20,790 bases of DNA from Cloacimonetes bacterium UBA5284 (lineage in GTDB: Bacteria; Cloacimonadota; Cloacimonadia; Cloacimonadales; Cloacimonadaceae). Position numbers and translations under genes: made by a program. The notes beneath the pieces are model-generated. The model worked only from the letters and a program-made list of their open reading frames with translations. It made no database searches and was not told where the DNA came from. Below, piece by piece: positions 8,354 to 16,698 of this stretch. The DNA lies in the NCBI GenBank assembly GCA_002410505.1, contig DHSO01000015.1, positions 1 through 20,790 of the forward strand, in the 5' to 3' direction. Positions within the stretch are counted from its first letter, which is position 1. The number at the start of each line of letters is the position of its first letter.

Positions 8354-9700
8354 ATGATCGACACGAACGTGAAGTATGGCATATTGGGTTTGGCTCGCAG
8401 CGGAATAGCCGCAGCGTACAAGATCAAGGATATGGGGGGAAATGCCTTTTTAAGTGATCTTTTGCCTGCAGAAAAGATCGAAGCGGCTGAAGCTCTGAAA
8501 CGCGATTTCGAATGTGAGTTTGGCGAACATAGCGACAAACTGCTGGAGTGCGATGTGTGGATCGTGAGTCCGGGAATACCTTTGAACGCGCCTATCATCA
8601 CAAAAGGCAAGCAAGCGGGAATCAGGATGATCTCCGAGATCGAATTTGGCTGGCAGATTAAGGCCGCGGACAGTAAGGTGATTGCTATTACAGGTTCCAA
8701 TGGTAAAAGCACCACCGCATCTCTGATCTACCACATCCTGAAAAGTATGAACAAAAAGTGCATCCTGGCCGGAAACATAGGTGACGCTTTCTGCTCCTTC
8801 CCCATCCACAAAACAGGAATCGAGTATATCGTACTGGAAATCAGTAGCTTTCAACTGGATCTAATAACCAGTTTTTCCCCCCATATCGCTGTCTTGCTGA
8901 ACCTTAGTCCAGACCATCTGAATCGATATAAAGGATTTGCAGATTATTGCAACAGCAAAATGCGCATCTTCCGCTATCAGACAGTGAAAGATTTTGCAGT
9001 TTTGTATCTTGATTCGGAAGAGATCGTACGCCGTGCCGACAATCTGAAAGCATGGAAGCTATACTTCAGCAAAGAGGCTACAAACGCTCCGGCTTACCTG
9101 GATGGAAAATTCATCCATCTGGGAGAGTATCAGATGTCCATATACGATGTGCCCATCAAAGGACCACACAACCATCTCAACGCCATGGCAGCACTGCTTT
9201 GCGCGCAAGCTCTGGAATTGGACATCCCCAAAACAATGCACGCCATAAAGTCCTTCTCTGCCCTGCCCCATCGCCTGGAATATGTAGACTGCGTGAATGG
9301 AGTGAATTTCTACAACGATTCAAAAGCCACAAATACGGATTCAGTTCGCAGCGCTCTGGAATCTTTCGAGCGTCCGATCCGCATCATTTTGGGCGGTTCA
9401 GACAAGGGTGAGGATTACGCTCAGATAACCAAAAGTCTTCAAGATCACGCCATCAGAGCATATATTACAGGAGATTCCCGCTACAAAATGCAACAAGCAT
9501 GGTTGGGAAAAGTTCCCCTGGTACTGGTTGAGGATTTTGAAGATTGTGTGCGGATCGCCTTTGATGAGGCCACAATAGGTGACTACATAGTGCTTAGTCC
9601 TGCTTGTGCCAGTTATGACAAGTTCAAAAACTTTGAACACCGGGGCGATACATTCAAAGAAATTGTAAGGAAAATAAAGCGTGAAAAGGAACAGGCTTAG
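8354..9700 (+). CDS. murD: UDP-N-acetylmuramoyl-L-alanine--D-glutamate ligase MurD
   Basis: This cytoplasmic ATP-dependent ligase adds D-glutamate to UDP-MurNAc-L-alanine. The protein is 448 residues, normal for the family. Domain order is an N-terminal Rossmann-like UMAG-binding part, a central ATPase part with P-loop TGSNGKSTT (113-121), EISSFQLDLI and LNLSPDHLNRY, and a C-terminal part with FYNDSKATNTDSV and LGGSDKGEDY. The ATG is preceded by AAAGGA and lies 10 nt after mraY, the widest gap in the mraZ-murC run. Its last 20 nt overlap the ftsW start. No catalytic residue appears to be missing. Confidence 0.97.
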   Translation: MIDTNVKYGILGLARSGIAAAYKIKDMGGNAFLSDLLPAEKIEAAEALKRDFECEFGEHSDKLLECDVWIVSPGIPLNAPIITKGKQAGIRMISEIEFGWQIKAADSKVIAITGSNGKSTTASLIYHILKSMNKKCILAGNIGDAFCSFPIHKTGIEYIVLEISSFQLDLITSFSPHIAVLLNLSPDHLNRYKGFADYCNSKMRIFRYQTVKDFAVLYLDSEEIVRRADNLKAWKLYFSKEATNAPAYLDGKFIHLGEYQMSIYDVPIKGPHNHLNAMAALLCAQALELDIPKTMHAIKSFSALPHRLEYVDCVNGVNFYNDSKATNTDSVRSALESFERPIRIILGGSDKGEDYAQITKSLQDHAIRAYITGDSRYKMQQAWLGKVPLVLVEDFEDCVRIAFDEATIGDYIVLSPACASYDKFKNFEHRGDTFKEIVRKIKREKEQA

Positions 9701-10823
9701 CACCTACATCGTTGGTTTTGACCGCACAATCTTTTTGAGCTATCTAGCTCTATGCCTGGCGGGATTGGTTGTGATGGTAGATATTACCTCTGTGCAAAGC
9801 TCTATGGCATATTTCTATCGTCATCTGGTCTTTCTGGGCATCTCTGCCACCGCAGCTATCTTTATCCTGTATTTCTTTGATCTGCCCAAATTGCGCTTTA
9901 CCAATACCTGGCTAGTGTATCTGGCCATCGTGATGCTGGTCTGGGTTCTGGTGAAAGGCTCCACCATAAAGGGAGCCACGCGTCAGATCGATTTTGGTTT
10001 GTTCAGTTTTCAGCCCTCATTCTTTGCTCGTATAGCCCTGGTTTTCTTTTATGCCAATGTACTGGACAAAAAGCAACAATTGCTAAGAGATACCAAAAAC
10101 ATACTGCACTTTCCCCGCAGTTTCCCGGAATTAACTTTGCTGACTGCGATAGTCTTCGCTTTGATCCTGGTGGAAAAGCACCTTTCGGCCATCATAATCG
10201 GCGGGATGACACTGATTGGTATGCTGTTCTACGCCGGCATCCGCAAACGCATATTACTGATTATCTTGGGGCTGGGTCTGGTATCCGGACTCTTGATCAT
10301 CACCAAGGGAGATAGCTTCCGGATGCAGAGGATGAAAACTTACAAGAAGTATAGCCTTTTTTTCCCTGAACGAGATCTCTCGGATTCCGGGGACGCAGAT
10401 TATCAGGTTCGGGAAAGCCTTACTGCCCTCACCAGTGGGGGATTCCTAGGTACAGGGATGGCGCGTGGAAGGGCGAAACACTATTATCTGCCCGAAGCGC
10501 GTACCGACTATGTATTCACTATCATTGGCGAAGAAACAGGATATCTGGGTGCGATGCTCGTGTTTCTATTGCACAGCACTCTGTTTTTTGCAAGTTTGAA
10601 GATGGCCAATAATCAAACGGATAACTATCTGAAATTCCTTGCTGCCGGCATGGCAATGAACATATATTGCAATGTTTTGGTAAACACGGGCGTGGCTATG
10701 AGCATCCTGCCGCCCACCGGGAACACTCTGCCTTTCATCAGTTATGGTGGAAGTGCTCTGTTGATGGATAGCATTGCAGTGGGAGTAATCCTGAACATCA
10801 GCGCTCAAAGGAGGGTTTTGTGA
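9681..10823 (+). CDS. ftsW: Septal peptidoglycan glycosyltransferase FtsW (SEDS family)
   Basis: FtsW is the SEDS-family polymerase that builds septal glycan strands from lipid II in partnership with FtsI. The 380-residue protein is strongly hydrophobic with about ten transmembrane helices. Recognisable segments are GATRQIDFGLFSFQPS, a large loop with GTGMARGRAKHYYLPEARTD in which D276 corresponds to the family's essential aspartate, and PPTGNTLPFISYGGSALL near the C-terminus. The common QPSE motif reads QPSF here. The start is GTG at 9681, with AAGGA upstream, inside the end of murD; it ends by sharing GTGA with murG. Placement between murD and murG favours FtsW over RodA. Confidence 0.95.
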   Translation: MKRNRLSTYIVGFDRTIFLSYLALCLAGLVVMVDITSVQSSMAYFYRHLVFLGISATAAIFILYFFDLPKLRFTNTWLVYLAIVMLVWVLVKGSTIKGATRQIDFGLFSFQPSFFARIALVFFYANVLDKKQQLLRDTKNILHFPRSFPELTLLTAIVFALILVEKHLSAIIIGGMTLIGMLFYAGIRKRILLIILGLGLVSGLLIITKGDSFRMQRMKTYKKYSLFFPERDLSDSGDADYQVRESLTALTSGGFLGTGMARGRAKHYYLPEARTDYVFTIIGEETGYLGAMLVFLLHSTLFFASLKMANNQTDNYLKFLAAGMAMNIYCNVLVNTGVAMSILPPTGNTLPFISYGGSALLMDSIAVGVILNISAQRRVL

Positions 10824-11887
10824 AGTTTGCGTTTGGAGCGGGAGGTACCGGTGGACACATAGTACCCGCGCTTGCCCTTGCCACCGAATTGCGTTCTCAG
10901 GGACACGACTGCATCTTTATCGGGAATGCTTCCGGTATGGAAGAAGGCTTGGCAGCACAGCATAACCTGCCCTTTTTCCCCATCAAAATACAAAAGCTAT
11001 ATCGCAGCCTGAAACCACAGAACCTCCTCTTTCCCTTATTTCTGGCAGGAAGCATCGTAAAATCCCGCAAAATACTAAGAGATGAACATATAGACGGTGT
11101 AGTCACCACAGGTGGATTTGTGGCCGGGCCGGTAGCCATCGCGGCCATCAGCCAAAAGGTGCCCTGTTTCCTGCATGAAAGCAATTCTTTTCCGGGACTC
11201 ACCACCAAACATCTGGCAAAGCATCTTCAGCGCACCTACATCTCGTTTGAAGAGAGTCGCAAATATCTGCCCAAAGCCAATCTGAAGAACTTCGGTATTC
11301 CTATTCTGAAATCTGCAAATGACACCCAATTCAGCTTTAAAAGCCTTGGTTTGAGCGATGATAAACCAACTCTGCTGATATCCGGCGGATCTCAAGGATC
11401 GCTGGCCATAAACAGTGCGGTTTCAAGCATCATAAGCGTGTTACTGGGCGATGGCTGGCAGATTCTATGGCAGACCGGAAGACTTAGCTACAAACAGTTT
11501 TACGACCAGCACAACGGTAGAGAAGGCCTTTATATCTTCGATTTTGACAGCGAACTAAGCAGCATGATGAAAAAGGCAGATCTTGCCATCACCAGAGCCG
11601 GTGCCATGACCATCGCGGAATTGGAAGCTGCTAGCTTGCCGGCAGTATTGATACCCCTTCCCACTGCGGCAGAAAACCATCAGTATTACAACGCTCGTGC
11701 GCAAAAGGACAAAGGGGTGGCGGAACTCCTGGTTCAGAGTGAACTGAGTCCGCAGACTCTATTGACCGCCATCAAAGATTTGGACCGCGAAAAACTTCAT
11801 AACAACATGCTCAGATTGCCGGAAAACATGGCATCAGAGCAAATTGTAAAGGATATCCTCAGTTTCTTTAAGGAGACCACATGTTAG
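10820..11887 (+). CDS. murG: UDP-GlcNAc:lipid I N-acetylglucosaminyltransferase MurG
   Basis: MurG is the peripheral inner-membrane GT-B enzyme that adds GlcNAc to lipid I to make lipid II. The 355-residue length is typical. The N-terminal domain begins with the glycine-rich GAGGTGGH (6-13) that contacts the lipid diphosphate, followed by FLHESNSFPGL. The C-terminal domain has LLISGGSQGS and ITRAGAMTIAELEAASLP, the UDP-GlcNAc site, then ENHQYYNA. The start is GTG at 10820, coupled to ftsW through GTGA and preceded by AAAGGAGGG. Its last 7 nt overlap murC. Confidence 0.97.
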   Translation: MKFAFGAGGTGGHIVPALALATELRSQGHDCIFIGNASGMEEGLAAQHNLPFFPIKIQKLYRSLKPQNLLFPLFLAGSIVKSRKILRDEHIDGVVTTGGFVAGPVAIAAISQKVPCFLHESNSFPGLTTKHLAKHLQRTYISFEESRKYLPKANLKNFGIPILKSANDTQFSFKSLGLSDDKPTLLISGGSQGSLAINSAVSSIISVLLGDGWQILWQTGRLSYKQFYDQHNGREGLYIFDFDSELSSMMKKADLAITRAGAMTIAELEAASLPAVLIPLPTAAENHQYYNARAQKDKGVAELLVQSELSPQTLLTAIKDLDREKLHNNMLRLPENMASEQIVKDILSFFKETTC

Positions 11888-13275
11888 GCAGAACAAAAAA
11901 AATCCATTTCATCGGTATAGGCGGCATCGGTATGAGCGGAATCGCCGAATTCCTTTTCAACCAGGGGCTTGAGATCAGCGGTTCCGATATGAAGCTTACA
12001 GAACTCACCAATCACCTCGAATCACTTGGGATCAAGATAAGTGAAGGTCACGATCCCGCGTTGATTGAAGACGCTGACGTAGTGGTAAAATCTTCCGCCG
12101 TGAAAGACGACAATCCCGAAATTGTGGCTGCCAAAGCCATGAAGATCCCCGTGATCCGCAGAGCCGAAATGCTGGCGGAGATAACACGTATGAGCTTTTC
12201 TATCGGGATTTCCGGAACCCATGGCAAAACCACTACGACCTCGATGGCCGGTCTCGTGTTGGAATCAGCAGGTTTGGACCCCACCATCATCGTGGGCGGA
12301 AAAGTGAAGAATTTTGGCTCCAACAACGTGATGGGATCCGGCAAATACATCGTAGTAGAAGCCGATGAATACGATCACAGCTTCCTCTCCCTCACGCCTT
12401 GCATCGCCGGCATTACAAACGTGGACGAAGATCATCTCGACTGTTACCGAAATCTTGACGACATCAAAGGCGCCTTTATAGAATATGCAAACAAAGTGCC
12501 TTTCTTTGGCAGTGTTATTGCCTGTCTGGACGATCCCGGCGTGCAATCCATCCTCCCGGAAATTAATAAGAAGATAGTAACTTACGGTCTCTCCCGACAG
12601 GCCAATGTGCAGGCTTTGAACATTGTAATGAAAGACTTTCAGGCCAGCTATGATCTTGCTTACAAGGGCTACAAACTGGGACGTATATCCATGAATGTGA
12701 CCGGAAAACACAACATCCAGAATTCGCTGCTGGCAGCAAGCATCGGTTTGGAACTGGATCTTCCGTTTAAGAGCATTCAAGCTGGCATGGCTGCCTTCAA
12801 TGGAGTTTACCGCCGTTTCGAACTGAAGGGAGAAGCCGGGGGAATTACCGTTTATGACGATTACGCGCATCATCCCACAGAGATCATGGCTACATTGGAA
12901 GGGTTCAAAGACAGTGTGGATCGTCGCATTGTAGCACTGTTTCAGCCGCATCTGTATTCTCGAACCCGGGATCTTTACGAAAAATTTGGTAAAGCTTTCT
13001 TCAGCTGCGATTGCCTGATCCTTGCGCCCATCTATCCAGCCCGTGAACTGCCCATCCCGGGTATCAGCTCCAAACTCATCGCCGATGTGGCTATACAAAG
13101 CGGGCATCACCAGGTACACACCATAGCAGACAAGGACCAGATAGTAGATGAAACCATTGCTTTATTGAAAGAAGGCGACATTCTGATCACCATCGGTGCG
13201 GGCAATGTGTGGCAGTATGGAGAAGAAATCCTGAATAAACTTAAAAAAAGTGTTGACACAAACAGTAAAGGCTAA
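11881..13275 (+). CDS. murC: UDP-N-acetylmuramate--L-alanine ligase MurC
   Basis: MurC adds L-alanine to UDP-MurNAc, the first peptide step of the cytoplasmic pathway. The protein is 464 residues, normal for MurC. It starts with the Rossmann glycine motif FIGIGGIGMSG, carries the ATP P-loop GISGTHGKTTTT (109-120), EADEYDHSF, NVDEDHLD, and YDDYAHHPTEI in the C-terminal domain, with FQPHLYSRT after it. Ribosome binding site AAGGAG lies upstream and the ATG overlaps murG by 7 nt. It is not fused to Ddl, as happens in some bacteria, and no murB follows. It closes the uninterrupted first part of the cluster. Confidence 0.98.
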   Translation: MLGRTKKIHFIGIGGIGMSGIAEFLFNQGLEISGSDMKLTELTNHLESLGIKISEGHDPALIEDADVVVKSSAVKDDNPEIVAAKAMKIPVIRRAEMLAEITRMSFSIGISGTHGKTTTTSMAGLVLESAGLDPTIIVGGKVKNFGSNNVMGSGKYIVVEADEYDHSFLSLTPCIAGITNVDEDHLDCYRNLDDIKGAFIEYANKVPFFGSVIACLDDPGVQSILPEINKKIVTYGLSRQANVQALNIVMKDFQASYDLAYKGYKLGRISMNVTGKHNIQNSLLAASIGLELDLPFKSIQAGMAAFNGVYRRFELKGEAGGITVYDDYAHHPTEIMATLEGFKDSVDRRIVALFQPHLYSRTRDLYEKFGKAFFSCDCLILAPIYPARELPIPGISSKLIADVAIQSGHHQVHTIADKDQIVDETIALLKEGDILITIGAGNVWQYGEEILNKLKKSVDTNSKG

Positions 13276-13306
13276 AAAAGTAGTAAGTTATGAGCTTTCT
13301 ATCGTT

Positions 13307-13335
13307 TTTACACATTTTAAATGAAATGCTCTAAC
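13307..13335 (+). promoter_or_regulatory. Possible internal promoter for ftsQAZ
   Basis: TTTACA (13307-13312) and TCTAAC (13330-13335) are spaced by 17 bp within the only substantial gap of the cluster (13276-13362). Matches to consensus are 5 of 6 and 4 of 6. Internal promoters before ftsQAZ are well known in other bacteria, which makes the position sensible, but the sequence evidence is modest. A TTGACA at 13253 inside murC lacks a matching -10. Confidence 0.35.
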
Positions 13336-13362
13336 TACATTGAATAACAAGATGGTAACGAG

Positions 13363-14118
13363 ATGAAGGAAAGAAAACGCAGAGGAAACAGCAGATATTA
13401 TCTGTTTTTCAGCCTATGCATGCTGGCGGTGGTCGCTGTGGGCTATGGCTCTTGGTACGCCCTGCGTCATCTACCCTTTCTGGCTGTAAAGAAGATCACT
13501 GTGGAAGGAAACACCGCAGTTCCGGATTCTCTTGTTTTATCTCAATGCGAATCCTATTTGGGCATGAACCTCTTCAAGGTGCCAAAGAAAGAAATCAAAA
13601 GCAAGCTCAGCAGGATATCGCGCATCAAAAACCTGAAGGTAAAACGTCAGTTGCTCAGCACTATCAAGATCCAGATGAGCGAACGCAAAGGCATCCTGTA
13701 TGTGAAGAGCTTTGAAGGCAATCTCTACCCCATCGATGCAGAAGCCATTGTGCTGGAACGCTACAGCAAGGTATATCGTGAAGACATCCCCATCTTCAGC
13801 TCATATTACAAAGATGAACAGCTGAAGCCCGGTATAAAGCTCGCCAAGCCGGATTTGAACCGCATTTTGCAGACTCACCTTGCGATCATGCAAGATGCCC
13901 AGGATTACCTTCCCATCATTTCGGAATATTACATGATAGATAATACCATAAACATAATCGACGCCCGCTATGGAACCCGTATTATACCGGGGGAAACGGA
14001 CTTTGCGGACCAGCTGAGGCGCTACCAGTTTGTGCAGGACAATGGCAACATATCCCAGCATAGCGTAGTTGACCTCCGCTTTGACAACCAGGTAGTTGTA
14101 AAGGCAGGAAACAAATGA
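13363..14118 (+). CDS. ftsQ: Cell division protein FtsQ (DivIB family)
   Basis: FtsQ is a bitopic divisome protein that recruits FtsL and FtsB and restrains the septal synthase until division starts. The 251-residue protein has a basic N-terminus (KERKRRGNSR), a transmembrane helix (about 13-34), then a POTRA-like domain (about 38-108) beginning VKKITVEGNTAVP with MNLFKVPKKEI and ending around the KIQMSERKGILYV strand, and a C-terminal beta domain. The family is poorly conserved, so the POTRA opening, topology and position before ftsA carry the call. The ribosome binding site is weak. It follows an 87-nt gap after murC and shares ATGA with ftsA. Confidence 0.88.
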   Translation: MKERKRRGNSRYYLFFSLCMLAVVAVGYGSWYALRHLPFLAVKKITVEGNTAVPDSLVLSQCESYLGMNLFKVPKKEIKSKLSRISRIKNLKVKRQLLSTIKIQMSERKGILYVKSFEGNLYPIDAEAIVLERYSKVYREDIPIFSSYYKDEQLKPGIKLAKPDLNRILQTHLAIMQDAQDYLPIISEYYMIDNTINIIDARYGTRIIPGETDFADQLRRYQFVQDNGNISQHSVVDLRFDNQVVVKAGNK

Positions 14119-15386
14119 AAAGCAGCATCATAACAGCCTTGGACATCGGTTCCACTATGGTGAGGACGATCATAGCCAAGACCCTTGCCAACGACCGTTT
14201 GGAGGTTTTGGGTATCGGGCAGTGTCCCTCGGCAGGCATCCAAAAGGGTATCGTAAAAGACATTCAAGCCCTTTCCGAACAAATTGCCAAATCCATTGAA
14301 GAAGCAGAAAAAGCAGCCGATACGGACGCGATAAACATCTATACGAACATCACCGGAGACCACATCCGCACCCAATTGGGTGACGGCAGAATCTCGATTC
14401 CCTCAGAAACCCCGAATGAACCCGGAGAGATTGATCTGGAGCACGTGGAACAGGTGATTAACGATGCCAAAAACAGTGTAAAAATCCAAAAGGGCTTTGA
14501 ACGACACAAGATATTGCACGGCATCCCGCACGATTACATTATAGATTCTCAGGACGACATCCGCAATCCGGTAAACATGAGTGGGTTTCACCTAACCGCC
14601 AAAGTGCTCACCATATTGTCTGAGCTTACTCCGATGCGCAACATCAGCAAATGTATTGAGTTGGCCGGTTACGACATGGATCCGGAAAACTATGTGCTCA
14701 GCCACGTAGCTTTGGGGCACAGCGTGCTATCGGATGATGAGCGCCGTTTGGGTGCGATTCTGATGGATATGGGCGGAGGCACTTGCGACATATCTATCTA
14801 CAATCGTGGAGCACTGGAAAAAGTGATCGTGATCCCCATGGCAGGTCAGTCAATTACCGAAGATCTGGCCATCGGATTAAAAACCACGCTTTCCAGCGCA
14901 GAGTATATCAAGACGCAATTTGGCAATGCTATAGCCAGTGAGGTGGATCAATCTCTGGAAATCGACGTAGAAGGAATCAGCGGCAGAGCCGGAACCAAGC
15001 GTCCGCAGTATCTGGTAAGCCACGTAATCCAGCACAGAGTAGAAGAAATTTTGGCCCTGTGTTACAATCGCAGTAAAGACTATTACACGCCCGAATTGGT
15101 AACCGCCGGAGTTATTCTGTCCGGTGGCAGCGCCAATCTTCAAGGCATCGATAAAGCCATAAACACTGCCTTCAATCTTCAGGTGAAGATCGCCAAGCCC
15201 GATCTCTCACGCTTGGAAGGCATGACATCCCGACTGGATGATCCAGGTTTTGCTACAGCGGTCGGCATCCTCTATTTTGCCTCCGGATTCGAACACGATC
15301 CGCAAACCCGCAGCTTCAATCTGGGCAATCTGGGCAGCAGCAAATTTGTAGATACTCTAAAGAAAATAATAAAGGACTTTACCTAA
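14115..15386 (+). CDS. ftsA: Cell division protein FtsA
   Basis: FtsA is the actin-like ATPase that tethers FtsZ filaments to the inner membrane and recruits later divisome proteins. The 423-residue chain has the phosphate-1 motif TALDIGSTMVR (7-17), a second phosphate motif MDMGGGTCDISIY, and the adenosine-binding VILSGGSANLQG. The last 15 residues (KFVDTLKKIIKDFT) form an amphipathic basic helix that fits the FtsA membrane-targeting sequence. Length is typical. The start overlaps ftsQ by 4 nt with AGGAAA upstream, and the stop lies 9 nt before ftsZ, so the three genes are almost certainly co-translated from one message. Confidence 0.97.
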   Translation: MKSSIITALDIGSTMVRTIIAKTLANDRLEVLGIGQCPSAGIQKGIVKDIQALSEQIAKSIEEAEKAADTDAINIYTNITGDHIRTQLGDGRISIPSETPNEPGEIDLEHVEQVINDAKNSVKIQKGFERHKILHGIPHDYIIDSQDDIRNPVNMSGFHLTAKVLTILSELTPMRNISKCIELAGYDMDPENYVLSHVALGHSVLSDDERRLGAILMDMGGGTCDISIYNRGALEKVIVIPMAGQSITEDLAIGLKTTLSSAEYIKTQFGNAIASEVDQSLEIDVEGISGRAGTKRPQYLVSHVIQHRVEEILALCYNRSKDYYTPELVTAGVILSGGSANLQGIDKAINTAFNLQVKIAKPDLSRLEGMTSRLDDPGFATAVGILYFASGFEHDPQTRSFNLGNLGSSKFVDTLKKIIKDFT

Positions 15387-15395
15387 GGGGGAATA

Positions 15396-16583
15396 ATGAT
15401 TGAATTTGATGAAAGACCCGCACAAGTAGGAACCAATATCAAGATTATTGGAATCGGCGGTGCTGGCGGAAACGCCATTAATACTATGATCGATAATGAA
15501 TTGAATGGGGTGGAATTCATAGCGGCAAATACCGACGCAGATGACCTCACCAAGAGCAAAGCCAAGATGAAACTGCAACTGGGGAAAAAGCTTACCCGCG
15601 GCTTGGGAACAGGAGCAAACCCCGAAGTGGGTTCACGCAGTGCGGAGGAATCCAAAGATGACATCAAAGCGAATCTTGATGGCGCAGATATGATCTTCCT
15701 GGCTGCCGGAATGGGCGGAGGAACCGGAACCGGCGCTACTCCTGTAATCGCCAAGATCGCCCGGGAAATGGGTATCTTGACTTTGGGAATAGTAACCACT
15801 CCTTTCCCCTTTGAAGGCAAGAAGCGCGAAGAAAATGCGGATCACGGCATACGTCACCTCAGTGAGTATGTAGACACGCTAATCGTGATCCCAAACGAAA
15901 AGCTGTGTGAAATCTATGGCAATGCCACCCTGAAAAGCGCTTTCAACAACGCCGATAACGTTCTCTACGAAGCCGCCAAGGCGGTAAGTGACATCATTAC
16001 TATCACCGGCCTGATCAACGTGGATTTTGCCGATGTGAAAACTGTGATGCAAAACATGGGCTACGCCCTGATGGGTACCGGTGTTGCCGAAGGTGAAAAC
16101 CGTGCCATCAACGCCGCGCGTCTGGCTATCAGCAATCCTCTCCTGGCAGATGTGAGCCTTGCCGGATGCCAATCTCTGCTGCTGAACATCACCTGCGGAG
16201 AAGACATCCTGATGAGTGAATTTGCCGATGTATCCAATGTGATCGTAAATGAAACCGGTAAGGGCGCAACCATCATCCTGGGCGCCATTTTGGATCCTGA
16301 GTTGACCGGCAAGATATCTGTAACTATCATAGCCACCGGCTTGGAAAAAGAGAGTTTAAGTGGCAAGATTGTAGATTTTCCAAATTTTGAAAGCCCCAAG
16401 ATAGACCAGTCCAAACCTGAGATTTCCGCTTCATCCATAGAGGACGATGTGAAGGATATCTTCAAAACCTTGGGCATAAACAAAAACATGGAAGAAGAAA
16501 AAAACACTTCCAGCGCAGACGATACGAATCGGATCAAAGCTCTGCGTACAGATGTTCCCAGCTTTTTGAAAGCCCTGGATTAG
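15396..16583 (+). CDS. ftsZ: Cell division GTPase FtsZ
   Basis: FtsZ is the tubulin-like GTPase that assembles the Z ring at midcell. The 395-residue protein begins with the nucleotide-binding IKIIGIGGAGGNAINTMI and contains NTDADDL, the tubulin signature GGGTGTG (107-113), TPFPFEGKKR and the T7-loop segment NVDFADVKTVM. After residue about 320 comes a short acidic linker with EEEKNTSS, then the C-terminal peptide DVPSFLKALD, the site that normally binds FtsA and other partners. The ribosome binding site AAGGGGG lies directly upstream of ATG 15396. It is the last gene of the cluster and is followed by two hairpins. Confidence 0.98.
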   Translation: MIEFDERPAQVGTNIKIIGIGGAGGNAINTMIDNELNGVEFIAANTDADDLTKSKAKMKLQLGKKLTRGLGTGANPEVGSRSAEESKDDIKANLDGADMIFLAAGMGGGTGTGATPVIAKIAREMGILTLGIVTTPFPFEGKKREENADHGIRHLSEYVDTLIVIPNEKLCEIYGNATLKSAFNNADNVLYEAAKAVSDIITITGLINVDFADVKTVMQNMGYALMGTGVAEGENRAINAARLAISNPLLADVSLAGCQSLLLNITCGEDILMSEFADVSNVIVNETGKGATIILGAILDPELTGKISVTIIATGLEKESLSGKIVDFPNFESPKIDQSKPEISASSIEDDVKDIFKTLGINKNMEEEKNTSSADDTNRIKALRTDVPSFLKALD

Positions 16584-16597
16584 TTCCTAATCTCTGT

Positions 16598-16628
16598 GGA
16601 AACGACTCTGCCCCCAAGAGTTGATTCC
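16598..16628 (+). repeat. Inverted repeat just after ftsZ
   Basis: GGAAACGACTCT (16598-16609) pairs with AGAGTTGATTCC (16617-16628) around a 7-nt C-rich loop: 11 of 12 positions pair, counting one G-T, with one A-A mismatch. No T tract follows, so it is unlikely to terminate by itself. It lies 14 nt upstream of a true terminator and could protect the 3' end of the ftsZ message, which is inference. Confidence 0.6.
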
Positions 16629-16641
16629 GCGAAACAAAAAC

Positions 16642-16677
16642 AAAGGATCTTCGGTACCCCCCTGCCGGAGATCCTTT
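16642..16677. terminator. Bidirectional intrinsic terminator between ftsZ and the convergent gene
   Basis: AAAGGATCT (16642-16650) pairs perfectly with AGATCCTTT (16669-16677), and the stem continues inward through TCGGTA with TGCCGG, including two G-T pairs, to a six-C loop. On the + strand the run CTTTTATT follows; on the - strand the arm is followed by a T-rich run (complement of gaaacaaaaaca). It therefore fits as terminator for both ftsZ and the - strand gene ending at 16699. Confidence 0.85.
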
Positions 16678-16698
16678 TATTATATGGCTTTTTTGGCT

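Noticed and set aside
12265..13119. Long antisense open frame (284 codons) inside murC
   Set aside because: Same reasons: it shadows conserved murC codons and shows no recognisable motif or start signal.
13253..13258. TTGACA near the end of murC as an ftsQ promoter
   Set aside because: No acceptable -10 box is found at 16-18 bp spacing.
13290..13334. 14-codon leader peptide frame between murC and ftsQ
   Set aside because: It has a weak ribosome binding site, no attenuator-like hairpin follows, and the length is within chance expectation.
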